Assembly: GCA_964030785.1 (NCBI GenBank)
Contig: OZ034975.1
Coordinates: 3,676,855 to 3,740,854 of the forward strand
Reading direction: 5' to 3'
DNA: 64,000 nt
Source: Siderastrea siderea
Lineage: Eukaryota > Cnidaria > Anthozoa > Scleractinia > Rhizangiidae
Shown: positions 15,645-26,605 of the stretch, piece by piece
How positions within the stretch are numbered: position 1 is the first letter of the stretch
How the letters are laid out: every line of letters starts with the position of its first letter
The notes under the pieces: generated by a model
What the model saw: only the letters and a program-made list of their open reading frames with translations
What the model was told of the DNA's origin: nothing
Databases searched by the model: none
Made by a program: the position numbers and the translations under genes

Positions 15645-16460
15645 ATCCCGATTCTTCAAATACTCGATTATTCAAAACTCCCGATTCTTCGAACCAAAAG
15701 TCGTTTCCCTTGGATTTACCTCAGTCAAACACTGTAATTTTACCCCCGATTTTTCGAATGCTCGATTTTTCGAAACTCCCGATATTTCGAACTAATTCTT
15801 TCTTCCTTTCAAACATTTACATTCGATTTCTCGAACCTTGAAAATTCAGTAACCAACAAAAACGGGTTTTAGCCACATATACACATGAATGCAATTAACA
15901 AGTTCCGGAGAAGGTGTTTTCATGCATTTTTTATTACAAAGCAAGTGACAAACCTGTCATTGAAGTCATAACAAAATATAATAACGCCGTTGTTACACAA
16001 TCGAGGTTCTTGAATTACTGTACGTGATCAAAGTTCCTTCGCTTAGTTGCATTTTTCAAGCTCTTGCTGTAGCACATTAATAAATTTTGCTGTTCCTTTA
16101 AACCGTGGAGTACAGGGTACTTTTTTCTGATAGAGTAAGGGGAAGGAAATGCAGTCAAGAGTCCGCGCAAAATTACAAACACATGAAACAGTACAGTACT
16201 GGTTTTTGTTCTGCCGAAATTGGCTTAAATCCTTAAATTTTCGTTTTGTTTTAAATGCACGTTTTGTTGGCAAATAAAGATGGTTCACACATTAACAAGA
16301 GTGATATACCGTTGTTGCCTGCCTTCTTGCATCTTACAAAAAAATACCACGGTAAAACACGTGATTTGATGCCACCTTCGATTTTTCGAACTCCCGATTT
16401 TTCGAACCAATTTCCATTTCCCTTGGAGGTTCGAAAAATCAGAATTCCGCTGTATAAACA
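15645..16460. mobile_element. Possible decayed pogo/Tigger-like element
   Basis: Both ends carry repeated CGATTTTTCGAA-type words (15,650-15,800 and 16,375-16,445, the right end inverted as GGTTCGAAAAATC followed by CTGTA). This resembles the subterminal repeats of pogo/Tigger elements with TA target sites. The interior has no convincing transposase. Family assignment is tentative. Confidence 0.35.
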
Positions 16461-19400
16461 TTATTAACATTACGTTACATCACTTAAAATATCCAAATAG
16501 AAAAATAAATCTACTAATTATGTAATTTTACTTTATATATTTGTTACTTACAATAAAAACTGAAATTGAAAAGGCCTGTGATGTCTTAAAGACCACAGCT
16601 TTCAAAAGAGGAATTAATACCTAGTGGCACTTAGCTTGTTTAAAGAATTTGTTTTGGATAAAATATTAGGTGTACAAATTCAAATAAAACTGACGCAGTA
16701 CAGAACCGATAAAACTTACAGAAAGAAGCAGGGAAATTGAATTTACCATTAATAAAACCAAGATAAAAGGATGAGAGAAAATTAAGGCCAGACAAATCAG
16801 ACTCTCAGGAAGGAGCACGCATGTTGACAATTCCAAAACAAGCTATCCCAAGATGACAAGTGTTTCTGCCGATTTCTTACAGACGTTGCAAGAATCTCTC
16901 TCTTTCAAGCCTTTGTTGTAAAGAAAATCATCGGTGATGCAATCCATCCAGGAAGAATTTGGATCGAAAGAGTGAGCTTTGAACTGTCTCACGTGTACAC
17001 GGAAAGGACGGCTTTCCTCCTTAGAAAGACACAGAGTTTCTTCACTTTTTGAAGCTCAAAAAGAACTTTAATTGTGTGTTTTTGTTACGGTTTTTAGCGT
17101 TGACCGTGCACAAACAACAATAGGTTTTGAATTTTGTATGAGCAGCTAAACAATACAAGTGTTACTGTTAAGTTATTCAACCATAGTGTGTAAACCATTG
17201 TGTGTGAGAACCATAGTATGTGTGTGATTGTGCACGGTTGTGGTGCTTTGAACATGTAAATTGCAGCGCCTTTGTTGTGGCCTTTGAAACTTGCAAGGTT
17301 TCATCACAAATCCCTCAATTAACTTTGAACAGACACATCGCTACAACATATACCTCAAGAGTCTCTCTTCCACAGAGGCTCCTAATAGACAACAGGGAAA
17401 GAAAAAAACAGCCTCTGCGTACTTTTTCTTAAGCGTGCAGTCAAGGCATTACTGTAGAAGACCTCTGCGGAGGAAAAAACTACAACAAACCAAAAAGTTG
17501 GTTTAATGATTCCAGATTTAGACAGAAACGTTTCATGATTCAAAACGTTTAGCCCGACATCCAGGTCTCCAACATTATTTTACCTGACAATAACCACAAT
17601 AAACACGACCTATAGATTGTTTTCACATGACATCACGGCGGCCATATTGGTGTACCAAAGCAATGAAACAGCGGCCATGTTGGTGTACCAAGAAAATCCT
17701 GTGGGGATTGGAGATTTTTCTTATGTAAAAACCTTCTTTTGTTCCAAGAAATTTGCATAGCTGCTGACCACGTGAGTGAAAACGATCTATAAGAAAGAGG
17801 ATTTTATGCCATCCACAAAAAGACCTATAATAAAATTCAGCTCTTATATCCGGTGCACAAAGACCCTTGGAGGTGAGGAATATGCAAAAATATTTGCCCA
17901 AACCAAGTTAAAAAGAGACCAAAGAAATACTTCCATATACCATCACAATCATCATGTGAAAAATAACTTAGTACTCACTTCATTTACGGGACTGATAAAA
18001 TATTTCCACGGCAAACACCTTGAGGCTTCCTGTATCATAATCATTAATCATTTCTGCCATTTACACTCTTATCTCTTAAGATCGCAGAATAAATTATAAA
18101 ACGTGGAATTAACCATCATTTTCTATCATTACCATCGTTTAAAAAACCCTTACACATCCACTTCATCTTGACTTGAAATTCGCAGATTGAATCAAAAGAA
18201 TCAAGTTCCTGGGGCAATTTTGTGCCGCCGTCCAAGATAATAGCCGTTAACCGCCTGCATCCTAGCTCCTCCTACGATTCAAATTGCGTGGACTTCAGCG
18301 TCTCTCCCAACAGTAATACACAAAATGTCAGTGTTCTCCAGGAAGCCAAGGATGCTCCGAGATTATTAATTATTACTAGTAAGCGTTTGCTCCGTAAAAG
18401 ACCGTTCAGTGCCATCAAAATCTGTCCGAAAGAAGAACTAATTTTTACCCATTATCTGTATAACGGATATCTGTCTACAAGCCTCACAAGTTCCCCAGTA
18501 AACCTGTTCAGGAAAGCAGAAGTTTCTGCTTGACTCCATGGGCGACTGCCTTATTGGGAAAACATAAAATCGCAAATCAGAAGTGTTACAGCACAGGCCT
18601 CAGGTGTCAAAAACTGGGAATAAGAGAAAACAATTCTCATCTTTGTGAAGTAGACAAGAGACCTTTGTCAAATGACCCGTTGTAAGAATTTCATTTCAAA
18701 GAAGACCTTCGTTAATTACCAGAACTTGGCCAGAAGACAATCATTTACGGGACTTTTATTCATTCTTTCGAGTTTTCTTAGTTAATATAATTGTTAATAT
18801 ACTCTTCTTAGATAATATACCTTAACATCCCTCTGCTTCTTGAGCATTTTATACTTGCAGAAGTTTCATCCCAAAGAGCAAAATATCGTAACTATGCGAT
18901 GTACAATTTTGGTAGAAAACTAACGCTTCCTCTAGGGTCTCAAAGTCAGTGAGAGTCAGCTGACACCAATATTAACAGACCTTTTTATTATGATAACTAT
19001 TACCGAAGCGCCTCTTTTGTAAACTCATTAAGCATTAATATTTTTGTCTTTCCGTCACCTTCAATTAAAGATTTCTTATCCCCGGTGAATATAATGTCTA
19101 ATCCATTTAAACATTTATTTGGAACTTTCCGGCAGTGGATTTCTTGCTATTCCTTTTGAGGAAACAAAAAGCCAAACGCGAAATCTACTGCTTTCATAGC
19201 TTTCTGTTCCCTTGCGCAAGTCAGTAAGATTGCTCTTATTTGCAATTTCCTCGCTCAAACATAAAAATCACAGCAACTTAAAAATTTGAAAGCCCTCCAC
19301 GCAGGGCAAACAAAAAGGCCAAATAAGTGCCTGTTGTGCAAGCAGCAACTGGTTAAAAGAGAAACATCGGCGATCAAAAAACAAAAGCGTAAAAGGTGAC

Positions 19401-19880
19401 CTTTGGCTGCCATCTCCCAGGCTCTAATAGAAGAAAAGCCCCCGATTATCAAGAGATTGCAACAGAGCAGGACTCACAGGGGACAAAACGCTTAGATATC
19501 TGGCAAACAAAATGCGCTAACAAAATGAAAGAATGGCTAGAGAAGAAAATAGAAATAGCAGAGGGAACAGAGAGCCTGGGAGATGACAGCCTTGGCCCCG
19601 GTAATCCGAGTAGGGAATTAGACTCCCTTCAAGACTGTCAACCTCAGGACAAAAGAGACCAAAAGAGAAGGATGGAAATAAACGACAGGAGAAGAAAAAC
19701 GGAACGTTAAACTTAAGAATTGAGGCTTTATTCTCAGAACTTAATTAACTTGCAAATATTAACGCAATGATCTTTCATTCGTTAAATCTTTATTCCATAG
19801 ATCACGTGGGAAAAATAAAAACATATCCTTTAACATGTAGTCATCTTACATGGGAAAGTTGCATTGACAGCAGCAGCACA
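16461..19880. other. Gene-free host sequence
   Basis: About 3.4 kb of AT-rich DNA. Open frames are short, biased in composition and match nothing recognised. No RNA gene was seen. Confidence 0.5.
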
Positions 19881-19884
19881 CCAA

Positions 19885-20715
19885 GCCAATTCAAACGCGA
19901 CTGAAGGAAGCGCCTACAAAGCCCCGATGGCAGGAGAAACATGCCAAACTAAAATGTAACTCAAACAGGCAAAACCCCGATGGCAAGAGGAGCATATTCA
20001 GCAAAGTAAACGTGTCATAAACACGTCCGCAAGGTAAACCTGTCATAAGCAAGCACCTGCAAAGCCCCGATGGCAAAAGCAGCAGGCAAATAAACACAAA
20101 CGTGTCGCTAAAAGCACCTGCAACGCCCGGATGGCAACAGCAGCGTGCACAACAAATTCAAGCAACTGCAAAGCGCCGATGTCAAGAGCAGCATGCAAAT
20201 AGATACAAACGTTTCACTACAAGTACCTGCAAAGCCCCGATGGCAAGAGCAGCATGCAAATAAACATAAACTTCTAACCACAAGCATTTGCAAAGCTCCG
20301 ATGGCAAGAGCAGGTTGCACAAAAAAATTCAAGCATCTGCAAAGCCCTGATGGCAGGAGCAGCATGCAAATAAACACAGACATTTCACTACGAGCATTTG
20401 CAAAGCCCCGATGGCAAGAGCAGCACGTAAATAAACACAAACTTGTAACCACTAGCACCTGCAAAGCCCCGATGGCCAGAGCAGCGTGCACAGCAAATTC
20501 AAGCATCTGCAAAGCCCTGATGGCAATAGCAGCATGCAAATAAACATAAACGTGTCACCACAAGCACCTGCAAGGCCCCGATGGCAAGAGCAGCGTGCAC
20601 AACAAGTACGAAATTCAAGCATCTGCAAAGCCCTGATGGCAGGAGCAGCATGCAAATAAACACAGACATTTCACTACAAGCATTTGCAAAGCCCCGATGG
20701 CAAGAGTAGCATGAA
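19885..20715. repeat. Minisatellite, about 55-60-bp units
   Basis: About 14 imperfect copies of a unit with the core GCAAAGCCCCGATGGCA followed by an AGAGCAGCATGCAAATAAACA-like segment. Higher-order copies recur about every 285-290 nt (compare 20,333 and 20,618). Long frames across it on both strands are by-products of the repeat. Confidence 0.85.
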
Positions 20716-22414
20716 AGAAACGCCCCGAGAGCACGTGGAGTCTGCAAATAAACCAAACGGCTACAAACCAATAAACACAACACGAAACCTTGCAATATAA
20801 CTGAGTAAAGCGAAGAAAAATTTCCAAACTTAAAACTGGCAAAAGCGACCAACAAACACACAGAACACCTGGAACCTACTGGCGAAAAAAAGGCTGTAAA
20901 AAATTCCAAATACAACAGAAGTAGAAGAATCTGCTTACCGGGTGAAAGCGAAGTTGCGAAGCAGCGGCGAAGTGCTGAACAGTAACCACGTAAGCTTAAT
21001 GAAAACGTACAGGTTCCCATAAAGCGAGAAATAACACGAAAAAGGCCGAAGAAGAAGGTTAAAGGTTCCCCGCGGGACAACCAGAATAGATGCGCCCAAC
21101 AAACTTGTGATACTGCGAAGAACGAAAGGTTAAAGAAACGCAAGATCAAACATAGTTCGGTACGAGGATTACGGTCGAGGATTCGTAAAGCCAGCAGCGG
21201 CACCAAACGGCTGGAGAAGAAAGGCCAAGAAAGCTCTCTACATCTGAAGGCAGGCGGGCTGCATGTGCTTGCGGAACCGGTGAAAGATTTGCTGAAGCAA
21301 AAGCCCTTATGGTTTGAATAGCTGCCTGGTGCGAAGAGACAAGGAGTCATGGATGCTCATCCTAATATACGCTTTGAGGGAGACCGCTGACAAATAGCTT
21401 TTGAGTTTAAAATTGGGTTGTCGGGCGTCAACAAACATTCGCTGTTACCATGGCAACAATTAAGTTATGACCTCAATGGCCATTTTCGAACATCCCCTTT
21501 GGATATCTACTTGCATACAAATTTGAGTTGGGGGTCAAAGTTTTTCATTTCCCGCTTTGTTTGATTCTTGCAGAGAATTGCTCTTAAAAGCTGCAGACAT
21601 ACTTCACACCAGCCACAACAGAAGAGCAATCGATATAATTATTATGTTATTGTATGTCAACTGAATGCTTAATTAAACGTGCAGTAAAATTTACTAATAA
21701 GCCTGAACCTTAATTTACCTTTAAATGCGAATTTTTGTATATCTCCAGTCTGTGACAGATTTAGCTAATGCCCTGCTGATAAGAAACAAAAAAAAAATGA
21801 ATAAGTCGACAGTGAATCATGCATTTTTCTACAGCTATATATATATATTTTTTCCTTTAAACGTACAACTATGCCGTGTACTGATAACTGGTATTCAAAA
21901 TTTCTTTGTAGTTAATCTCCGCTGTTCATCCATACTGCCAACCAGTTGAGATGGATAACCGATTTACATACAGTCCATACGTGAATAAAAGGGCCAAAAA
22001 TCTTCTTTTCCTTTTATTTTCCTTAATTCCTCGATACCAAACCTTCGCTCATACGGCACTTCTGTTTAAAATCTTATTTATATTTTTTTAAATTCCCTAA
22101 AGCGTGGAAGCGCACGCTTTGCAAAACACAAAATTTGCTGCGTTTTTTACATAATTTCCCACGACTGATTAATAATTCAAACAGTTTCTCCTCCATTTAA
22201 GGATAAAAATTAGCAAGAAAAGTTTAACGCAACGTTTCGATGTCTCCATGACATCATTTTCAAGTGAGAAAAATAAAATATAGATGAGTTAATTTATACA
22301 AGGTGAGGTGTTAAAAAAGTAAACAATAAGTAACATATTTGGCGTGTAATTGTGTGTGCATAGTAAGTATGTCTAAATAAATAGTTTCTCCTCCACCAGG
22401 TGAAAATCAAACAG
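20716..22414. other. Gene-free host sequence left of element B
   Basis: No supported gene. A stretch near 22,225-22,280 (ACGTTTCGATGTCTCCATGA) resembles the ends of Penelope-like retroelements, but this is too short to call. Confidence 0.45.
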
Positions 22415-22420
22415 TATGTT
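22415..22420. repeat. 6-bp target site duplication, left copy
   Basis: TATGTT immediately left of element B, matching TATGTT at 40511-40516. Polintons make 6-bp duplications. Confidence 0.9.
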
Positions 22421-22495
22421 AGTAGTTATAGAGTTGGCGGTTCGAGACCAGTTTTTTCAAAACTGGTCTTGAACAGCGCCAACTCTATAACTACT
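22421..22495. repeat. Terminal 75-nt palindrome (left)
   Basis: The outer 19 nt (AGTAGTTATAGAGTTGGCG) pair perfectly with CGCCAACTCTATAACTACT. An inner 16-nt stem has one mismatch around a TTC loop, and there is a 2-nt bulge (AG). It can fold into one long hairpin. Confidence 0.92.
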
Positions 22496-23230
22496 ATCCA
22501 TTTTATGGCTCCACATCATTTTTTTATTTTATGGAAATCATTTTATGGAGAGGAGGCGAGCAGGCTCGGGAAGTCGTTGACGAAGTCAACGAGCGAGCCT
22601 CCTTCAGGTCTATTGTGGGTAGACATAAAATCTCGCAGAGATTGTATGTCGTAGGGCACAATAGACATATTGGTTCCATCACATAGCTCCACATCATTTT
22701 TTTTATTTTATGGAAATCATTTTATGGAGAGGAGGCGAGCAGGCTCGGGAAGTCGTTGACGAAGTCAACGAGCGAGCCTCCTTCCGGCCTATTGTGGGTA
22801 GACATACAATCTCGCAGAGATTGTATGTCGTAGGGCACAATAGGCATATTGGTTCCATCACATAGCTCCACATCATTTTTTTATATGTTAGATCCATATT
22901 TTTGCATTGGGGAACAAAAGCGGAGCTTTTGTGAGGCAGTGAATTGATCGCGAAGCGATCAAGAGGGGAAGTTTCTTTTTGCGATGCTGGTTCCATTTTA
23001 TGGGAAACTATATGTATTTTATTTCATGGGCACAATTATTTGGATACTATATGTTTTTATTTCATGCGGAAACCAACGCATTTTCACATCGCGTGACTTC
23101 ATACAACAGGAAGTCATACCGAGAAACAAGTCTGGACATGTCTGGTGAAAACAGGAAGTTTATGATGAAATGGGACTTTCCCGATGAGTCATCAGATTGT
23201 CATGTAATATCAGATGAACTTGTATTTGAA

Positions 23231-23384
23231 GTAAAGTTTGTCAGTAAAGTTTGTCAGTAAAGTTTGTCAGTAAAGTTTGTCAGTAAAGTTTGTCAGTAAA
23301 GTTTGTCAGTAAAGTTTGTCAGTAAAGTTTGTCAGTAAAGTTTGTCAGTAAAGTTTGTCAGTAAAGTTTGTCAGTAAAGTTTGT
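23231..23384. repeat. 13-bp tandem repeat (11 full units plus a partial), left
   Basis: GTAAAGTTTGTCA repeated at exact 13-nt steps at the inner edge of the left terminal repeat. Confidence 0.95.
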
Positions 23385-23411
23385 AGCCAAGATTTAAGGC
23401 ACTTGTAATTT

Positions 23412-23435
23412 CGCCACAGCTGTGGCGTGACGTCA
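23412..23435 (+). promoter_or_regulatory. Subterminal hairpin plus CRE-like site, left
   Basis: A perfect 16-nt palindrome CGCCACAGCTGTGGCG directly followed by TGACGTCA. An inverted equivalent lies just inside the right terminal repeat (39,556-39,579). It is about 40 nt upstream of the first gene and may be a promoter or replication element. Confidence 0.5.
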
Positions 23436-23478
23436 TGTTTGTAAGTACATAAAAGAATATCTCATATAATAGTATAGA

Positions 23479-24036
23479 ATGAATTGCAATGAAGATATTC
23501 ACAATTACTTGAAAGAATCAGAAGTTGTTTGTCCTTTTTGTGACCAGCAAATAGATTCTGCCAGAAAACCAAAAGATGATAAATGCTGTGATAATCAGTA
23601 TATTATTAACGACGATGGGATGTTAGCATGTTTAAGTTGTGGTGTAGTACAAGGATATAATTATGTGAAAGAATATGTTAATTTTTATGAAAATAGACAT
23701 AAATTTATTAGAAAATCTGTTTACCATCGAGAGTACCACATCAGCAACATATTACTCGATATTGAAGAAAAATATAACATTAAAATATCAAACTGTCAGA
23801 AATATAAGATCGATAGAGTGTTTACAGAGATCGGTAAGGTTCTTAATGAAGTTAATGGTACAAGGAAAAGGATGATTAGCGTAAATTTCATTATGAGAAA
23901 GATATTCAAGATGATGGGAATACCTTACAAAAATATTCCAATTAGTAAATCGAAAAAAACTTTAGCTTTTTATAATAAATATTGGGCTAGTATTATGTCT
24001 CTAATCGGTGATAAAATAAAATCTATTGTCGAATAA
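23479..24036 (+). CDS. Zinc-ribbon transcription factor, VLTF3-like
   Basis: A 185-residue protein. A Zn ribbon is formed by CPFC (about residue 18-21) or CC with CLSCG (about 51-55). A helical body follows, with YHREYHISNILLDIEEKY and a strongly Lys-rich 'RKRMISVNFIMRKIFKMMG'. This layout resembles the late transcription factor VLTF3/TFIIB-like proteins of large DNA viruses. It may direct late transcription from the motif shared by the virion genes. The family call is by pattern and not certain. It is the first gene inside the left repeat and converges with the 2TM gene, overlapping it by 14 nt. Confidence 0.5.
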   Translation: MNCNEDIHNYLKESEVVCPFCDQQIDSARKPKDDKCCDNQYIINDDGMLACLSCGVVQGYNYVKEYVNFYENRHKFIRKSVYHREYHISNILLDIEEKYNIKISNCQKYKIDRVFTEIGKVLNEVNGTRKRMISVNFIMRKIFKMMGIPYKNIPISKSKKTLAFYNKYWASIMSLIGDKIKSIVE

Positions 24037-24514
24037 ACAACTTATTATATTTCTTTTCATATTTGTCAGTCAACGGACACATATCAATTATTATATCATC
24101 AAGATTTTTTACGAAATTGAGAAATTCTTTGTCATTAAACTCCAGTCCTCTCATAAAATACCGCAAATGTGTTAAAACTTTTTCGTACGAAGTGTATGCG
24201 AATTTAGACATCTCAATCTTCCTTTTGTAATTTTTAACCTCTGAAAATGTTTTAAGCAATATACCAGTACCAGATATTACCCCAAGAGGAATAGGGTTTA
24301 ACGTGACACCACCAACTACAGTCCCAGTTACTACCAAAAAAGCAGATCCAATATTACATGCAAGTTCTGCCTTTTTATAATATTTGTAAGTCATTTTGGA
24401 AAGCCAGTATTTTTTATGATAGTATTTATACAATGCTTTCAACTCAGATATTTGATCATCAGTTAATTTTTCTGACACATGGTTCCAATTGAATATGTTT
24501 TTACGTTTATCCAT
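24023..24514 (-). CDS. Two-helix membrane protein, SLATT-like
   Basis: This 163-residue protein is homologous to the element A protein at 1,064-1,747. Features in order: YHKKYWLSKMTYKYYKKAEL, two membrane helices (about 51-68 and 72-90), then 'KIEMSKFAYTSYEKVLTHLRYFMRG', LDDIIIDM and a basic tail. It lacks the Pro/Glu-rich extension of the element A protein, so the shared core is the 2TM unit. SLATT domains in bacteria are pore-forming effectors; here a membrane role such as entry, egress or exclusion is only a guess. A TATAATATAT sequence directly precedes the ATG. Confidence 0.75.
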   Translation of the reverse strand: MDKRKNIFNWNHVSEKLTDDQISELKALYKYYHKKYWLSKMTYKYYKKAELACNIGSAFLVVTGTVVGGVTLNPIPLGVISGTGILLKTFSEVKNYKRKIEMSKFAYTSYEKVLTHLRYFMRGLEFNDKEFLNFVKNLDDIIIDMCPLTDKYEKKYNKLFIRQ

Positions 24515-24800
24515 ATATATTATACGGTTACATTTTTTTTCTTCTTGAATGATAATTTAATACTATGGTATAATTTTTTGATGTTTTGAACCAATTTCTC
24601 GATACTATCGATGATTTCGATGATTAAAGTTGCTGTTCTCATTATATTATAAAGTTAGATTATTCATTATCTTCTTCTTCGGAATCCTCATTATTTCTTT
24701 TGGGATAATAATATATTCTAAAAAGCATTCCATGCTCCAATCAGATGGATATCCGCATTGTGTTATATAATAAATGTAAAAATTTTTATGGAAAAAGTTA
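24515..24800. other. AT-rich gap with short minus-strand frames
   Basis: No gene recognised. A 72-residue minus-strand frame (24,647-24,865) overlaps the fibre gene end and has no recognisable features. Confidence 0.4.
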
Positions 24801-26588
24801 TCACGCACTTGTTTGATACTCGATACGAAGTATAATTTCGTTGTAACTTTTCCAAATATCATCATTCATATTTAGTTCAAAAGCCAAAATCCCAGACGAA
24901 GACATTTGGAAAGAATTTGGGTTTATCGTCTGATACCACCCACTTCTTTTTGAGGTAAAATTTCTTGAAGAGCTTAGAGTTCCAGTAAAAAAATTCCGTA
25001 AAGATGTTTTGAGTTTCAAAGATATTTTTTTGTGTCTATGTACAGTGACATGAGAATCCGAAGAAGTGATTGGACGCGTACAATATATATCAATATTTTT
25101 CAAAATCGCTTCACCTGGCAATGAAATTATTTCGGCACCATTTAAAACAAAATTTTTGTCCCCTTTTGTTGAATTTAAAAAACCGTTTATGTGGTGAATG
25201 GAAGAGCGTAGTTGGTGTCCGTTTAAAGACAAATCTGTTTGCATTACCATTTTACCATTTTCTACAACGTACGCCGTATCATACACATCCGAGTCTACAT
25301 TACTCTGTGATCCTTTGACTCCATATACAATCAAATAACCAACTCCTTGAGTGGAGCTACTTGCAGTGCCCTGACAATGCATGTCAATGTAAATGTATTC
25401 GGGAGGAGTTATGCTCCACTTATGTAAGTGAACAATCGATCTACTGTAATTAACAAACAGCTTAGTTGATTGTTGACCAATATTTAGTGAAGTGGAAACG
25501 ACACTCACTGACAAATTTGTTGTGCTTGGAGGGAAAAATTCAATAGCCAAAGTGTACTCACCTTCTGGAAGTTTGAACATGTTAAAGCCAATGCGAGAAG
25601 AATACTCATTTTGAGCGTCTTTCCCCATTTTAAATTTATAAGCTTTTTTGTTGACATTGTGGAGGGAACCAGAAAAGTCAACAATGCCATCAACTATTAT
25701 GTTGTTTTCACTTGAAGATTCATCGGCATTTTCCATGAGATACCTGAAAACGTCTTTCTTGTTAGTTGAGCTGGTGATGTGAGACTCCTTGATTTTTGTG
25801 TCAAAGTAAGTTTTCAACCCTACAGTCACATCACCTTTGGCGGCATGTACCTTACCGCTGACATAGCCGACATTAGCTGCTGATTTTATGTCTTTGTCAT
25901 CGGTGTTCAAGTTGATTATTGTTTTTTCATTTAAATTCAAGTTTCCAGTCATATTGTTGGTGCCATCAACTTTGAGAAACTTTTTTTGTGTCATGTCATC
26001 AATTCTGTTGTTAACAAACTCGACACATGCGGCGTCTCTTTGGTTTGATGGAAGATCAAGATTGATAATTGAATTATTTTTCATATCAATATCAGATCCT
26101 TTATCCAGTTTTTTTTCAAGCTGATTTTCGACATACTTTTTATTAACACAATGGTCTGAATTAACTGGATCTTTCACATTTGTGATGAAATTATTGTTCA
26201 TGTCAATATGTTGCTCCATTCGACCTCCTTCCTTCTTTGACAAGAATATCTCTCTTTGCGATTCATAACTGATAACCTTGTTGAGATTACCTTGAACTGG
26301 GTAATTGTCTTTTGGGACAACAAGCGACCCTGTCATCGTGTCACCTGTTTTTAGCATGAATTTAGATGTATCCACACTTGGAATCTTAGCTATTTCACTA
26401 TCTAACTGACTTTTTGTAACCACATCATTATTATTGGTTCCTTGTTTTACATTCACTAATTTTTTATTCTGCATATCATAATCATTATTAGCATCTAATT
26501 TAAATCCAATACCAGGTAAACCTCTTGAACCTATCTTACCTAGTCCTTGAGAATCATCATGATTAAGGATACCGTTAGTATAACTCAT
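24801..26588 (-). CDS. Fibre-like protein with repeated shaft motifs
   Basis: A 595-residue protein. The N-terminal 260 residues hold at least four imperfect repeats of the type 'xDMxNxxIxNVxxPxxxxDxVxKxYVexxL' (about residues 33-70, 118-155, 168-195, 222-250), known from fibre-like proteins of large DNA viruses and phage tail fibres. The rest is beta-rich without obvious motifs and ends with LAFELNMNDDIWKSYNEIIL, like a receptor-binding head. It probably projects from the capsid vertex. The start is preceded at 17 nt by the conserved motif ATCTAAACTAATATTAT. Confidence 0.75.
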   Translation of the reverse strand: MSYTNGILNHDDSQGLGKIGSRGLPGIGFKLDANNDYDMQNKKLVNVKQGTNNNDVVTKSQLDSEIAKIPSVDTSKFMLKTGDTMTGSLVVPKDNYPVQGNLNKVISYESQREIFLSKKEGGRMEQHIDMNNNFITNVKDPVNSDHCVNKKYVENQLEKKLDKGSDIDMKNNSIINLDLPSNQRDAACVEFVNNRIDDMTQKKFLKVDGTNNMTGNLNLNEKTIINLNTDDKDIKSAANVGYVSGKVHAAKGDVTVGLKTYFDTKIKESHITSSTNKKDVFRYLMENADESSSENNIIVDGIVDFSGSLHNVNKKAYKFKMGKDAQNEYSSRIGFNMFKLPEGEYTLAIEFFPPSTTNLSVSVVSTSLNIGQQSTKLFVNYSRSIVHLHKWSITPPEYIYIDMHCQGTASSSTQGVGYLIVYGVKGSQSNVDSDVYDTAYVVENGKMVMQTDLSLNGHQLRSSIHHINGFLNSTKGDKNFVLNGAEIISLPGEAILKNIDIYCTRPITSSDSHVTVHRHKKISLKLKTSLRNFFTGTLSSSRNFTSKRSGWYQTINPNSFQMSSSGILAFELNMNDDIWKSYNEIILRIEYQTSA

Positions 26589-26605
26589 ATAATATTAGTT
26601 TAGAT
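26589..26605 (-). promoter_or_regulatory. Virion-gene promoter motif before the fibre gene
   Basis: ATCTAAACTAATATTAT ends immediately at the ATG on the minus strand, the same motif as at four plus-strand virion genes. Confidence 0.6.

Larger units (their letters stand above)
22421..23384 (+). repeat. Left terminal inverted repeat, 964 bp
   Basis: It matches the right repeat in reverse complement. From the outside inward: a 75-nt palindrome, two tandem copies of a unit of roughly 185 nt rich in short palindromes (for example GTTGACGAAGTCAAC and ACAATCTCGCAGAGATTGT), a single-copy part with TTGATCGCGAAGCGATCAA, and 11 full plus one partial 13-bp repeats. Confidence 0.95.

Noticed and set aside
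19396..19710. 104-residue plus-strand frame
   Set aside because: Low-complexity charged composition, no domain, no splice or promoter context.
20499..21350. 283-residue minus-strand frame rich in Leu, Cys and Phe
   Set aside because: It runs partly through the minisatellite, has no domain and its composition reflects the repeat.
22225..22280. Sequence resembling Penelope-like retroelement ends
   Set aside because: Only a few tens of bases match from general recollection; no reverse transcriptase is nearby.
22703..22996. 97-residue frame present in both terminal repeats of element B
   Set aside because: It consists of palindromic repeat sequence; identity between copies is explained by the inverted repeats, with no domain or promoter motif.
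22979..23260. 93-residue frame in the terminal repeats (begins MRCWFHFMG)
   Set aside because: Also inside the inverted repeat, ends in the 13-bp array and lacks recognisable features; coding cannot be excluded but is not supported.
23231..23384. 13-bp repeat as a CRISPR-like array
   Set aside because: Direct head-to-tail repeats without spacers in a eukaryotic element; it is a simple tandem repeat.
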